DNA of 64,000 nucleotides from Paludibacter sp. (GTDB lineage: Bacteria > Bacteroidota > Bacteroidia > Bacteroidales > Paludibacteraceae): assembly GCA_010365115.1 (NCBI GenBank), contig JAAFGX010000009.1:61049-125048 (forward strand). Direction: 5' to 3'. The translations under genes and the position numbers were made by a program. Every line of letters begins with the position of its first letter. Positions within the stretch are counted from its first letter, which is position 1. The notes under the pieces were generated by a model. That model did no database searches. It was not told where the DNA came from and saw only the letters and a program-made list of their open reading frames with translations. Positions 29,745-39,026 of this stretch are shown here, piece after piece.

Positions 29745-30317
29745 TTATTTAAACCAGTTTACTTCCAGACATTTTCGCAATTGAAGTTTTGCTCTGTGCA
29801 ATATCTGCCAAAAATTAGTAGAAGAAATACCCAATTCCTGACAAATAATTTCTCCTTTTTTTTCTTCCAGAAATTTTAGTCGGACAGCCGAGTTCCAATT
29901 GTCAGGCAAATTTTTAAGACACAATTCCAACACCGAAAGAAAATCAGTATCATCTAACAGATTATCTTCTGAATAATTCCATTCGTTTGGCCGTTCTGTT
30001 GGTTTCCATGTGTCGGAATCATCAAAAAAACGTTCCAACATATCAGTATCATTTACTGTAGGCATTCGGAAAGCAGTGCGGTATTGATCGTTTATTTTAT
30101 GGTTTAGAATGGAAAAAAGCCAGGTAGAAGGTTGACTTTTTTCTTCAAAATTTTCGAAGGACTGAAGGGCAGCCAAAAAAGTTTCCTGTACAAGATCTTC
30201 GGCAATTTCTTTCGATGATGTTTTATGAAAAGCCCATGAATAAAGCTTATCAGAATACAAATCAACCCAAATAGTCAATGTTGATGAAGTGTTTATTTTC
30301 GTTGAGGAATCTTTCAT
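29745..30317 (-). CDS. ECF-type RNA polymerase sigma factor
   Basis: These 190 residues contain region 2 (SWAFHKTSSKEIAEDLVQETFLAAL, about 28-55, and PSTWLFSILNHKINDQYR) and region 4 (about 135-185: LPDNWNSAVRLKFLEEKKGEIICQELGISSTNFWQILHRAK). An acidic Trp-rich linker between them is longer than usual. It heads an operon with a zinc-finger anti-sigma factor, the Cys-repeat protein and a membrane protein, and is probably a stress-response sigma. Confidence 0.93.
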   Translation of the reverse strand: MKDSSTKINTSSTLTIWVDLYSDKLYSWAFHKTSSKEIAEDLVQETFLAALQSFENFEEKSQPSTWLFSILNHKINDQYRTAFRMPTVNDTDMLERFFDDSDTWKPTERPNEWNYSEDNLLDDTDFLSVLELCLKNLPDNWNSAVRLKFLEEKKGEIICQELGISSTNFWQILHRAKLQLRKCLEVNWFK

Positions 30318-30384
30318 TTTAAAAATGTTTTGTCAATTTAACAAGGAATACAACCTATTAGTTCAGTTAAACCCCAAGATTGGT

Positions 30385-31536
30385 TTAGGCAAACATTTCA
30401 ATATCCTCTTTACTTATGGTAGCTCCGCCTAAAATTATCAATCGTTCCACCACATTTCGTAGTTCGCGGATATTTCCTGTCCATGAGCGAGATTTCAATA
30501 ACTCAATTCCACCTTTTTCAAAAACCTTTGTTTGTCGGCCTTGTTCGCTGCAAATCAATTCACAAAAGTGAGTGATTAATAATGGAATATCATCTTTCCG
30601 TTCATCGAGACTTGGAACGTGGATAGGAATTACATTCAGGCGATGGAATAAATCTTCTCTGAAATTCCCTAATTCGATTTCTTTTTTTAGATTTTTATTG
30701 GTAGCTGCCAATACCCGAACATTTACTTTTATACTTTTATCACTACCAACGCGAGTTAGTTCACTTTCCTGCAATACGCGAAGCACTTTGGTTTGTGCAG
30801 AAAGACTCATATCTCCAATTTCATCCAAAAATATCGTTCCGCCATCGGCCTGTTCAAATTTACCGATGCGTTGTTTAATGGCAGATGTAAACGCTCCTTT
30901 TTCGTGACCAAAAAGTTCACTTTCAATTAATTCCGATGGAATAGCAGCGCAATTAACTTCTACAAACGGCGCATCAGTTCGGTTGCTTTGTTCGTAAAGC
31001 AGTCGGGCGACCACTTCTTTTCCAGTTCCATTATCGCCGGTAATCAACACACGTGCATCGGTTGGAGCCACACGCTCAATCATTATGCGCACTTTATCTA
31101 TTGCGGGCGATTCGCCAATCATCTGATGGCGTTTTGCCACTTTCTTTTTCAGCGTTTTGGTTTCAACCACCAGATTATTTCTGTCCAGCGCATTACGAAC
31201 GGTAATCAAGAGGCGGTTCAAATCAATTGGTTTTTCAATAAAATCGAAAGCTCCTTTTTTGATACATTCCACAGCAGTTTCAATATTTCCATGACCGGAA
31301 ATCATGACGATGGGAGCTTCAATTTCCTTTTCCATCAGATTTTCCAACAATTCAATCCCATCCATTTCGGGCATCTTTATGTCCGAAAAGATCAGATCGA
31401 AAGCTGCATTTTGAGCAGCTTCAAGTCCTTGTTTGCCATTTTCTGCGAGGGTAATTTGATGTTTTTCAAACTCCAGAATATCTTTCAGCGTATTGCGGAT
31501 GCTGCGTTCGTCGTCTATGATTAATATTTTTGCCAT
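30385..31536 (-). CDS. Sigma-54-dependent response regulator lacking the DNA-binding domain
   Basis: The 383 residues contain a receiver (1-120, phospho-Asp D52 in FSDIKMPEMDG) and an AAA+ sigma-54 activation domain (about 138-383) with Walker A GDNGTGKE (167-174), the sigma-54 loop GAFTSA (214-219, Ser in place of the usual second Gly) and Walker B FLDEIGDMS. The chain ends at EDIEMFA straight after the AAA+ lid, so the usual C-terminal Fis-type helix-turn-helix is absent. Only 67 bases follow before the next gene, too few to hide one in another frame. It may act from solution, as HTH-less activators such as Helicobacter FlgR and chlamydial CtcC do. No kinase is adjacent. Confidence 0.93.
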   Translation of the reverse strand: MAKILIIDDERSIRNTLKDILEFEKHQITLAENGKQGLEAAQNAAFDLIFSDIKMPEMDGIELLENLMEKEIEAPIVMISGHGNIETAVECIKKGAFDFIEKPIDLNRLLITVRNALDRNNLVVETKTLKKKVAKRHQMIGESPAIDKVRIMIERVAPTDARVLITGDNGTGKEVVARLLYEQSNRTDAPFVEVNCAAIPSELIESELFGHEKGAFTSAIKQRIGKFEQADGGTIFLDEIGDMSLSAQTKVLRVLQESELTRVGSDKSIKVNVRVLAATNKNLKKEIELGNFREDLFHRLNVIPIHVPSLDERKDDIPLLITHFCELICSEQGRQTKVFEKGGIELLKSRSWTGNIRELRNVVERLIILGGATISKEDIEMFA

Positions 31537-31642
31537 AAATTTTTTTAATTAGTTGTTTAATAGCATTATATATTATGTTTTTTACTAACTGATAGTTATT
31601 GTTGTTAATAAAGAAGGGGGCTAGTACTTACTGTCATTTTAC

Positions 31643-32869
31643 TTAAAATATAAATTCTCTCATTATTTCACTCAAAAAATCGTCTTCATCATCCAGCATA
31701 TCAACTTCTACTGATTTAATATAGTTGGTGAGTAGCACTTTTTTAACAGGCGGTTTTTTGAAAATAGCAATATTGTGCTTTAAATCTTCAATTTCATATT
31801 TCAAATCTAGTTTTTGTTCTTTTAGCATCGAAACAGCATAATTTTTACTCATGCTCAAAAACTCAAAGACTTTCATAAAAGCAGGATTCATTTTTATCGT
31901 ATAGAGTTCTTCATTCAGTTCATCGGCCTGCTCTTGAAGTATACGATTGTAAATTTTGAGTTTATCGTCAGTAAGTTTTTCAAGTTGCTCTGTGGTGCGA
32001 TGAATCCATTCCATTTCCAACCGGAGTAAAGTGGCCAAATCTTTTTGTTTGTAAGCTACGGTTACTTTCTTCATCAAGACCAATTTTTCGGCTTGCTTTT
32101 CGGGGTCAGTTTCGGTATCGGGATGTAATATTTTGGCTAAAGAGATATAAATGGAACGAAGTGATTTCTTACTCAATTCCTCTTGTAATAGAGCTTGTTG
32201 CTCTTGTTTTAGTTGCTTTTTTGGTTTTTCTTTTGCTTGCCCATCGTGCTGTTCTTCTTCTTCCATTTTTTGTTTCAACTGTTCTTGCAGCTTTCGCTGA
32301 AACTCTATGACACTTTCCGGGTTGTCCAAATCAAAATTCATATCGTCCAAATCCAAACCCATATCAGACTGCATAAAGTCTCTGAATTGGTCAACCATCA
32401 GATCCTTTTGCTCGTTTAAAGATTCCTGGTATGAAATCCCGCTGTAACTGTCGTAGAATGCTTCTTGTTCCTTTGACGGTTCAATATATTCAAATGCTTT
32501 ATCACACAAATCAATAATATTATTATTCAATACACTTCGTTGATTTTTTACCAACTTGTGCTGTAGCGCACAGGCATCTAAAGCAATGGCAAAATCAAAT
32601 AATCGTTGACCTTTTTCTTCCTCTAATGGCGTTATGTCCTTGGTATATAATGCGTTCAACTCAATGCCAAGTGATTTTGTTCGTTCAATGTCCTTTTCCA
32701 ACGATTCAATTCTTTTGACTAAAGTGTTGAATCTTTGTTGATTCTTAGTCAATTTGGGTTTTTGTGAATTTTTGGAGATTGTGAGTTTAACACTATTCCC
32801 AACTTCAAAGCTGCCATCAGAAAGATTGGAAAATAAATCTCTTTCGTTTATTTTTTTCGTTTTTTTCAT
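31643..32869 (-). CDS. J-domain-like protein with long coiled coils
   Basis: The 408 residues are mostly charged helix. A divergent J-domain lies at about 230-285: LRSIYISLAKILHPDTETDPEK with HPD at 249-251, the tripeptide that stimulates DnaK ATPase. Coiled-coil segments lie on both sides (about 45-75 and 185-235, and again 290-330). There is no Gly/Phe-rich or zinc-finger region, so it is not DnaJ itself. It may recruit DnaK to an unknown client. The gene is alone, and the partner is not indicated. Confidence 0.75.
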   Translation of the reverse strand: MKKTKKINERDLFSNLSDGSFEVGNSVKLTISKNSQKPKLTKNQQRFNTLVKRIESLEKDIERTKSLGIELNALYTKDITPLEEEKGQRLFDFAIALDACALQHKLVKNQRSVLNNNIIDLCDKAFEYIEPSKEQEAFYDSYSGISYQESLNEQKDLMVDQFRDFMQSDMGLDLDDMNFDLDNPESVIEFQRKLQEQLKQKMEEEEQHDGQAKEKPKKQLKQEQQALLQEELSKKSLRSIYISLAKILHPDTETDPEKQAEKLVLMKKVTVAYKQKDLATLLRLEMEWIHRTTEQLEKLTDDKLKIYNRILQEQADELNEELYTIKMNPAFMKVFEFLSMSKNYAVSMLKEQKLDLKYEIEDLKHNIAIFKKPPVKKVLLTNYIKSVEVDMLDDEDDFLSEIMREFIF

Positions 32870-32899
32870 TAAAAAAATTCATTGTTGTTTTACTATTTG

Positions 32900-32907
32900 C
32901 AAAAGTA
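32900..32907 (-). promoter_or_regulatory. -7 box of the J-domain-like gene
   Basis: Minus-strand TACTTTTG, 30 bases upstream of the ATG. Confidence 0.55.
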
Positions 32908-32946
32908 GTTTTTTAAACATCACCGAGCAAGTATTTCTATTAAAAC

Positions 32947-32974
32947 AAAAACCCGCTTTGCTATAGCAGGTTTT
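32947..32974 (-). terminator. Terminator of purD
   Basis: AAAACC-C-GC / GC-A-GGTTTT with one mismatch, 40 bases past the purD stop, followed by a T-rich run on the minus strand. Confidence 0.6.
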
Positions 32975-33015
32975 CTGTATTTTTCCAATTCGTTTTAATT
33001 CGTGAAATTTGTATT

Positions 33016-34284
33016 TTACAAATCAAATCCTATATCACTTCTGAAATATTTTTTATCGTATTGTAATTTCTGCGCATTTGCAAATGAAAGTGCCAATGCC
33101 TCGTTTTTCGTATTGCCATAAGAACTTATAGCCATTACACGTCCCCCACTTGTTACAATATTCCCATCTTTTTCGGTAGTTCCTGCATGAAAAACTATAC
33201 TTCCCTCTACATTTTCGAAACCTGAAATTACTTTTCCTTTTTCAAATTCTTCTGGATATCCACCAGAAACTAACACTACGGTAACTGCCGAGCGTTCATC
33301 GAACTCAATCGTTTTTTCGTTTAGATTCCCCTGTGCCACACCTTCCAGCAAATCTACAAAATCGCTTTTGATGCGTAACATTACTACCTCGGTTTCAGGG
33401 TCGCCCATGCGTGCATTATATTCAATGGTGATAGGTTCTTCTTTTACTTTTATCAATCCGAAAAAGATAAATCCTTTGTATACAATTCCTTCGCTATTCA
33501 GTCCATCAACAGTTGGTTTGATAATGCGCTCTTCCACTTTTCTCATGAATTCAGCATCGGCAAATGGAACGGGCGATACAGCTCCCATTCCACCGGTATT
33601 CAGACCTTTTTCACCTTCGCCAATGCGCTTGTAGTCTTTTGCTTCGGGTAGAATTTTATAATTTTTACCATCGGTGATTACAAATACCGAACACTCTATG
33701 CCATCAAGAAATTCTTCAATCACAACGGTCTTGCTGGCAGCACCAAATTTTCCATCGAGCATGGCTTTTAATTCCGAAATAGTTTCGTCTAAATCATTTA
33801 AAATCAACACACCTTTTCCGGCAGCCAAACCATCGGCTTTCAATACATACGGCGCTTCGAGACTTTTCAGAAATTCAATTCCTTCGGTAATACTCTCTGC
33901 AGTAACACTTAAATATCCGGCTGTAGGGATATTGTGACGGAACATAAATTGTTTTGAAAAATCTTTGCTTCCTTCTAATTGAGCACCTATTCTATCTGGT
34001 CCAACTACCGCAATATTTTTCAATTCTGCATCATCAGCAAAAAAGTTGACAACGCCTTTTACCAATGGATCTTCTGGTCCTACTACAACAATGTCAATAT
34101 TATTTTCCAATACAGCCTTTTTTAATTCAGGAAAATTATCAGACGCTATGGGCAGATTAGTTCCTACAGTTGCGGTTCCAGGATTTCCAGGTGCAATAAA
34201 TAGGGTTGATAACTTTGGACTTTGAGCTATTTTCCAGGCCATTGCATGTTCGCGACCTCCCGAACCAAGTAAGAGAATGTTCAT
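33016..34284 (-). CDS. purD: Phosphoribosylamine-glycine ligase
   Basis: PurD (GARS) makes glycinamide ribonucleotide from phosphoribosylamine, glycine and ATP in purine synthesis. The 422 residues have the N-terminal [15 protein letters not shown], the ATP-grasp core ([36 protein letters not shown]) and the metal-binding [14 protein letters not shown] near residue 290. Length is normal. It is monocistronic; no other pur gene is close except guaB 28 kb away. Confidence 0.97.
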   Translation of the reverse strand: MNILLLGSGGREHAMAWKIAQSPKLSTLFIAPGNPGTATVGTNLPIASDNFPELKKAVLENNIDIVVVGPEDPLVKGVVNFFADDAELKNIAVVGPDRIGAQLEGSKDFSKQFMFRHNIPTAGYLSVTAESITEGIEFLKSLEAPYVLKADGLAAGKGVLILNDLDETISELKAMLDGKFGAASKTVVIEEFLDGIECSVFVITDGKNYKILPEAKDYKRIGEGEKGLNTGGMGAVSPVPFADAEFMRKVEERIIKPTVDGLNSEGIVYKGFIFFGLIKVKEEPITIEYNARMGDPETEVVMLRIKSDFVDLLEGVAQGNLNEKTIEFDERSAVTVVLVSGGYPEEFEKGKVISGFENVEGSIVFHAGTTEKDGNIVTSGGRVMAISSYGNTKNEALALSFANAQKLQYDKKYFRSDIGFDL

Positions 34285-34310
34285 AATGTATTGTAAATGA
34301 ATTTGAAGTA

Positions 34311-34318
34311 CAAAAGTA
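34311..34318 (-). promoter_or_regulatory. -7 box of purD
   Basis: Minus-strand TACTTTTG, 26 bases upstream of the purD ATG. Confidence 0.55.
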
Positions 34319-34585
34319 CAAAAAAATAGCAGAATATGGGGTTTTAAATAATAGAGTTTTTGAATTCATCCCATATAATACAATTGTTTCGAAATCGTTA
34401 TTTTATTAGATGAAATCCACAAAAGAATATTATTTTCTAAAACACTTAAAAGTGGATAGCGTTAAATTATAGAAACAACTATTCATCTGAAACTTTTAAT
34501 TGTGTATAAAAAATAAAATGCTGTAATAATGTCTTTGTGGCGGGTTAGAAAATATATTGTAGAGAGCTTAGTGAGCAATATAAAA
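34319..34585. other. Non-coding gap upstream of purD
   Basis: AT-rich, with nothing recognised apart from the flanking promoter and terminator. Confidence 0.5.
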
Positions 34586-34614
34586 AAAATACGACGTGGC
34601 TAACATCGTATTTT
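34586..34614 (-). terminator. Terminator of the Spy-like gene
   Basis: A perfect 9-bp stem AAAATACGA / TCGTATTTT with a U-rich tail on the minus strand. Confidence 0.75.
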
Positions 34615-34638
34615 AAATTTCTTCGTACCGTAATAAAA

Positions 34639-35010
34639 TTATTCCGGTTTATTATTTGCAGTTTTTTCTTTATGAGCGTTACGTAATTCCATGATTTTGT
34701 GAAATTTAGCATCGCCAAGTGTGCTTTTCAATTCTGCGTAATGTAATTTGCGCAAATCTTTCATTTTCATTTTAAAATTATCGCTTTCAGGAGCAACTTC
34801 AACTTTAAGCTTTTTTACTTCTTCTGCTTGTTTTTCAAACAATGTTTTCACACTTGCTTTTTCAGCATCATTTAAACCAAGGTCAGCAGCCATTTTTTCT
34901 ACTTTTTTCTCAATACCTCCACCAGCAGGTTTTTTGTTTTGTCCTTGTGCAGAAATAGCTACTGAAAACACCAAAAATGCTGATAAAAGAAAAATTAAAT
35001 ACTTTTTCAT
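34639..35010 (-). CDS. Small periplasmic helical protein (Spy/CpxP-like)
   Basis: The 123 residues begin with a signal peptide (about 1-21, ending AQGQ). The mature part is all-helical and rich in Lys and Glu, with LGLNDAEKASVKTLFEKQAEEVKKL and a KMKDLRKLHYAELKSTLG segment. This spacing resembles the LTxxQ-type helices of Spy/CpxP periplasmic chaperones. The strict LTxxQ motif is not present, so the assignment is by pattern. Probable role: envelope stress or chaperone-like binding. Confidence 0.55.
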   Translation of the reverse strand: MKKYLIFLLSAFLVFSVAISAQGQNKKPAGGGIEKKVEKMAADLGLNDAEKASVKTLFEKQAEEVKKLKVEVAPESDNFKMKMKDLRKLHYAELKSTLGDAKFHKIMELRNAHKEKTANNKPE

Positions 35011-35321
35011 GATATTTTTTTTTAATGATTTATATTAAGTTTCTAATAAAGACCAAATCACGGGATAATAGTTTAATTTAATATTACAAAGTTTATGATT
35101 TAATTTTATTGGGAAAAACAGTTTTTATTTTACAGTTAATCACAAATCAACTTAAACCTTAGCGCCATTCATGATTCAACTGTTTAACCCGAAATATTTT
35201 CAATGAAAGAATTTTTTGAAAAAACGATTTACAACAGTAGCATTTCTATGATTCACAGTTCATAAAGACTAAAAAATTATTTTTTTAATCGGTAAGAAGT
35301 TTAAGAGTTAGGTTATTTCAG
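35011..35321. other. Non-coding gap upstream of the ClC channel gene
   Basis: AT-rich. No gene, RNA or repeat is recognised. Confidence 0.5.
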
Positions 35322-35329
35322 TATCTTTG
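35322..35329 (+). promoter_or_regulatory. -7 box of the ClC gene
   Basis: TATCTTTG, 22 bases before the ATG. Confidence 0.6.
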
Positions 35330-35351
35330 TTGTCAGTTTTTTTAAAAAGAT

Positions 35352-37133
35352 ATGGAAGATAAGAATGATTGGTATTTGAAAATGTTAGCCTGGCGCGAAC
35401 TGCATATAAATCAGCGTCAGTTTATACTTTTGCTGAGTTTTGTAGTTGGTGTAGTTGCAGCCATTGCAGCATTTTTACTAAAATCTACAATTCGACTAAT
35501 ACAGAATTTACTAACCGAAAACTTTAGTCGGTTTGAAGTAAATTATTGGTATTTGGTATTTCCCGCCATTGGTATTTTAATCACGTCTTTATTTGTTCGG
35601 TATGTGGTGAAAGATGATATAAGTCATGGGGTGACACGCATCCTATACGCCATTTCCCAACGAAAAAGTATTATTAAACTTCATAATACATGGTCATCAT
35701 TATTGAGTAGTGCTGTAACTATCGGTTTTGGAGGTTCGGTAGGAGCGGAGGCACCTATTGTTCTTACCGGTTCTGCTATTGGTTCCAACTTGGGAAAATT
35801 TTTTAAAATGGATCAGAAAACTTTGATGTTGTTGGTGGGTTGTGGAGCTGCCGGAGCCATTGGCGGTATTTTCAAAGCACCTATTGCCGGATTGGTTTTT
35901 ACGCTCGAAGTGTTGATGCTCGATATGACGCTGACCTCTATTGTCCCCCTTCTGATTGCTTCGGTTACTGCCACTTCATTCTCTTATATTTTTACCGGCA
36001 GTGCTTTTATGTTTCAGTTTAGCACTTACGAACCTTTTGCCATCCATCGCATCCCCTATCTTATACTACTTGGAATTGTGTGTGGGCTAGTCTCATTGTA
36101 TTTTACCCGAGGAATGAATTCGCTAGAAGGGAAATTTCGTAAATTTAAAAATCCTTATGCCAAACTGGCTATTGGAGGTGTAACCTTAAGTTTGCTCATT
36201 TTCATTTTTCCTCCACTTTACGGTGAGGGTTACGACACTATTGAAGCACTCCTTAATGGGCATTCTACCTCAGTGCTGGATCGCACTTTCTTTTTGGGAT
36301 TGGGCGATAGTCCGTGGGTTCTTATCGTCTATTTAAGTTTAATCATTATTTTTAAAATACTTGCTTCAACTGCTACCACAAGTGCCGGAGGAGTTGGAGG
36401 TATTTTTGCACCTTCTCTTTTTATCGGTTGTATTACTGGTTTTGTAGTTGCAAAAGGGCTAAATATCTTTGGACTGGATGTACCTGAAGAGAATTTTGCA
36501 TTGGCAGGAATGTCAGGATTAATGTCAGGGGTAATGCATGCACCATTGACAGGGATTTTCCTTATTGCAGAGCTTACCGGTGGTTATAATTTGTTTATGA
36601 CGCTGATGATAGTCTCAACAGTTTCATATCTCACCATTATATTATTTGAGCCGCACAGTTTATATGCCATGCGGTTGGCACAAAAAGGAGAATTACTTAC
36701 TCATCATAAAGACAGGGCTGTACTTACTTTGCTTAAAATGGAAAATGTTATTGAAACAGATCTTACCATTTTATCACCTAAAATGTCTTTAGGCGAGTTA
36801 GTTACAATTATCTCCCAATCGAAACGGAATATTTTTCCTGTTGTAAATCCCGAAGATGGAGTGTTGGTGGGTGTGGTTTTACTCGATGAAGTACGAAATA
36901 TCATGTTCCGACCTGAATTGTATCAACGATTCAATGTTCAGAAGCTTATGATTTCACCTCCGGCTACTATTAATCAGGATTTGCCAATGGAAAAAGTAAT
37001 GGAAATTTTTGAAGATACAGGAGCGTGGAATTTGCCGGTAGTGGATACTCAAAAACGATACGTTGGTTACGTCTCCAAATCAAAGATTTTTAGTTCGTAC
37101 CGCCACGTTTTGGTTCATTTCTCGGATGAATAG
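35352..37133 (+). CDS. ClC-family chloride channel/antiporter with CBS domains
   Basis: This 593-residue protein has about ten to twelve membrane helices (residues 25-440). Selectivity motifs are GGSVGAEAPIV, holding the gating Glu, and GVGGIFAPSLFIG; the first differs from the common G-K/R-EGP by AEAP. Two CBS domains fill the C-terminal 150 residues (about 455-590) and probably bind nucleotide to regulate the pore. It moves chloride, possibly with protons. It is followed at 18 bases by xseB. Confidence 0.93.
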   Translation: MEDKNDWYLKMLAWRELHINQRQFILLLSFVVGVVAAIAAFLLKSTIRLIQNLLTENFSRFEVNYWYLVFPAIGILITSLFVRYVVKDDISHGVTRILYAISQRKSIIKLHNTWSSLLSSAVTIGFGGSVGAEAPIVLTGSAIGSNLGKFFKMDQKTLMLLVGCGAAGAIGGIFKAPIAGLVFTLEVLMLDMTLTSIVPLLIASVTATSFSYIFTGSAFMFQFSTYEPFAIHRIPYLILLGIVCGLVSLYFTRGMNSLEGKFRKFKNPYAKLAIGGVTLSLLIFIFPPLYGEGYDTIEALLNGHSTSVLDRTFFLGLGDSPWVLIVYLSLIIIFKILASTATTSAGGVGGIFAPSLFIGCITGFVVAKGLNIFGLDVPEENFALAGMSGLMSGVMHAPLTGIFLIAELTGGYNLFMTLMIVSTVSYLTIILFEPHSLYAMRLAQKGELLTHHKDRAVLTLLKMENVIETDLTILSPKMSLGELVTIISQSKRNIFPVVNPEDGVLVGVVLLDEVRNIMFRPELYQRFNVQKLMISPPATINQDLPMEKVMEIFEDTGAWNLPVVDTQKRYVGYVSKSKIFSSYRHVLVHFSDE

Positions 37134-37151
37134 GATTATCATTTAAGGGGA

Positions 37152-37397
37152 ATGAAAGAATTAGATACCAATTATTCAAAATATAAAATACAAGTTATGA
37201 AACAAAAACTCACCTACACCGAAGCTGTTGCTGAATTGGAAAATATTCTTGCTGAGTTGGAAAATAACTCCGAAATAAATATGGATGTTATTGCCGAAAA
37301 GGTTAAGAGGGCAGGCGTTCTAATGGAATTCTGCAAAAAACAATTGCACGAACTGGACGAAGAATTGGAAAAAATGATGGCTGATTTGGATGCTTAA
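37152..37397 (+). CDS. xseB: Exodeoxyribonuclease VII small subunit
   Basis: XseB is the small subunit of exonuclease VII, which degrades single-stranded DNA. The 81-residue frame holds the family core KLTYTEAVAELENILAELEN and the C-terminal acidic coiled helix QLHELDEELEKMM. The first ATG (37152) has AGGGGA just ahead but too close for a good ribosome site; the ATG at 37197 starts directly at the core (66 residues) and is an equal candidate. The large subunit xseA is not in this window. It follows the ClC gene closely, perhaps in one transcript. Confidence 0.88.
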   Translation: MKELDTNYSKYKIQVMKQKLTYTEAVAELENILAELENNSEINMDVIAEKVKRAGVLMEFCKKQLHELDEELEKMMADLDA

Positions 37398-37432
37398 ACA
37401 ACTGAAGTGTTAATAATGGTTAGATTTATAAG

Positions 37433-37468
37433 AAAAAAGGCACTTCATTTTCGTTGAAGTGCCTTTTT
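37433..37468. terminator. Shared terminator between xseB and the DUF6242 gene
   Basis: A strong stem AAAAAGGCACTTCA / TGAAGTGCCTTTTT between convergent genes is U-tailed on both strands. Confidence 0.85.
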
Positions 37469-37484
37469 CTGATTTTTTATAAAT

Positions 37485-38873
37485 CTATTGTCTCAAAAAA
37501 CTTAATCTGTTTAATTTGCCTTTCCAAACTTCAGATAGTAACGATGTATTGTATTTTCCTCCAATAATATAAATATTGTGTGAGTTGTCAATTACCGTCG
37601 ATTGAAAGCTTCGGATTGGTGCATTCGTATAAATTATTGTATCTCTTTCTGTGGATGGAACTTTGGTAGTTGTTCCAAATCTAATTTGATTGTAAGTCTT
37701 GTTTGGAACTTGCCAACTCATCCCTTCATCAACTGATTGTCTGTAATAATTTGCAATCATCTGTCCGTTCTTTTCAACTGCACCGAATAACAATAATTTA
37801 TTATCATAAGATAAAATGGATGCCCCCGGAGCTAATGAATCCAACGAATGTTTTCCAACGCTTTCATTGGAACTGAAATTAACCCAATAGATTCCATCTT
37901 CTGAACTCCAATTGCTTTTTACATAAACATCAGAAGCATTGTAACCACCTAAAACCAGTACTTTAGGTTTTCCTGTTCTGGTTGTCATTGAAATTGAAGC
38001 AAATCCTCTCATTGGGAAATTAACCGGTAAATCGCCCGCACGAACTTCCCATATTTTACCATCAGAGGAAGTTGCAAAACGGTAAGTTAAATTATTGAGC
38101 TGAACCACTGCCCACAGTTTGCTTTTGAAATCAAAAAGCAGTGATTTAAAATTGAATTCAGACACCGCTTTTTTTACCCAATTAAGTCCATCTGAAGATG
38201 AATAAATATTATTCAAATCCTGAGTGACATAAAACATACCATTAAACAAAGTCATATCTTCAAGTGAAGTATTCACCGGGAAATTTGACAAAGATGTTTT
38301 TTTCCACGACATTCCATTTTTTGAAGTGCTTACAAAAGCCGAAATTCCGTCATTGAAAAAATAAAACAAACTGTCATTCCGGGTGATCGTTTTTTGATGC
38401 AAAGCATTCTGAAATTCAAGCGATTCACCCAGTGACTTCCATACATACAATTCAGGTTCAACCTTATGAACATTGATTTTCAAAGTATAATCATTAGATG
38501 ATGTTGTGTTTCCAGCGTAATTTATTACTCGTAATGGTTGAACACTAAAATTTAAAGTGTCCTTGCCTGTTAGAGAAACAGTATCGCCGGAAGGAAATAT
38601 TATTTTTGTACCTTTTGTGACGCTAATGCTTTTAAAACTAAAAGTAGGACGAACTTTATCTACTCTTGTATTGAACGGCAATGAATCGACATTTTCAATC
38701 GTTTTGCCTGATAATGTAAATACAGCAGTTTTAACAGAATCGTTACCGGCTAAAGTGAGAGATACAAATGATGCATCATCCGAATATTCGATAGGATCGT
38801 TTTTTCCCACACATGAATTGAGAAGAATTATTGCGAAAAAAGGAATAACAAACCTGAACTGATTAAATTTCAT
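37485..38873 (-). CDS. Lipoprotein resembling DUF6242 family
   Basis: The 462 residues start with a lipoprotein signal (MKFNQFRFVIPFFAIILLNSC). The ATG at 38873 is preferred because this signal begins there; the frame extends to 38900. An N-terminal Ig-like region (about 35-140) is followed by a repeating strand domain with DGxxW and SSDGxxW units (STSKNGMSWKK, SSSDGLNWVKK, SSDGKIWEV, SSEDGIYWVN), as in sialidase-like or Kelch-type beta-propellers. DUF6242 proteins of Bacteroidales have this layout. Ligand and role are unknown; it is probably anchored at the cell surface. Confidence 0.8.
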   Translation of the reverse strand: MKFNQFRFVIPFFAIILLNSCVGKNDPIEYSDDASFVSLTLAGNDSVKTAVFTLSGKTIENVDSLPFNTRVDKVRPTFSFKSISVTKGTKIIFPSGDTVSLTGKDTLNFSVQPLRVINYAGNTTSSNDYTLKINVHKVEPELYVWKSLGESLEFQNALHQKTITRNDSLFYFFNDGISAFVSTSKNGMSWKKTSLSNFPVNTSLEDMTLFNGMFYVTQDLNNIYSSSDGLNWVKKAVSEFNFKSLLFDFKSKLWAVVQLNNLTYRFATSSDGKIWEVRAGDLPVNFPMRGFASISMTTRTGKPKVLVLGGYNASDVYVKSNWSSEDGIYWVNFSSNESVGKHSLDSLAPGASILSYDNKLLLFGAVEKNGQMIANYYRQSVDEGMSWQVPNKTYNQIRFGTTTKVPSTERDTIIYTNAPIRSFQSTVIDNSHNIYIIGGKYNTSLLSEVWKGKLNRLSFLRQ

Positions 38874-38897
38874 AAGGATACATTTTATATAAACGGA

Positions 38898-38905
38898 CAA
38901 AGTTA
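38898..38905 (-). promoter_or_regulatory. -7 box of the DUF6242-like gene
   Basis: Minus-strand TAACTTTG, 24 bases upstream of the ATG at 38873. This supports that start over 38900. Confidence 0.5.
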
Positions 38906-39026
38906 AATACTTTTTGTGGCATTTAAACTGCTTCTACTAAGTTTTATTATTTTTTATAATTAAAAGACAAGTTGCATACCTAAAGCAGTGATTAGCTGTT
39001 TTGACAAATAATACTCTAGTTCAATT

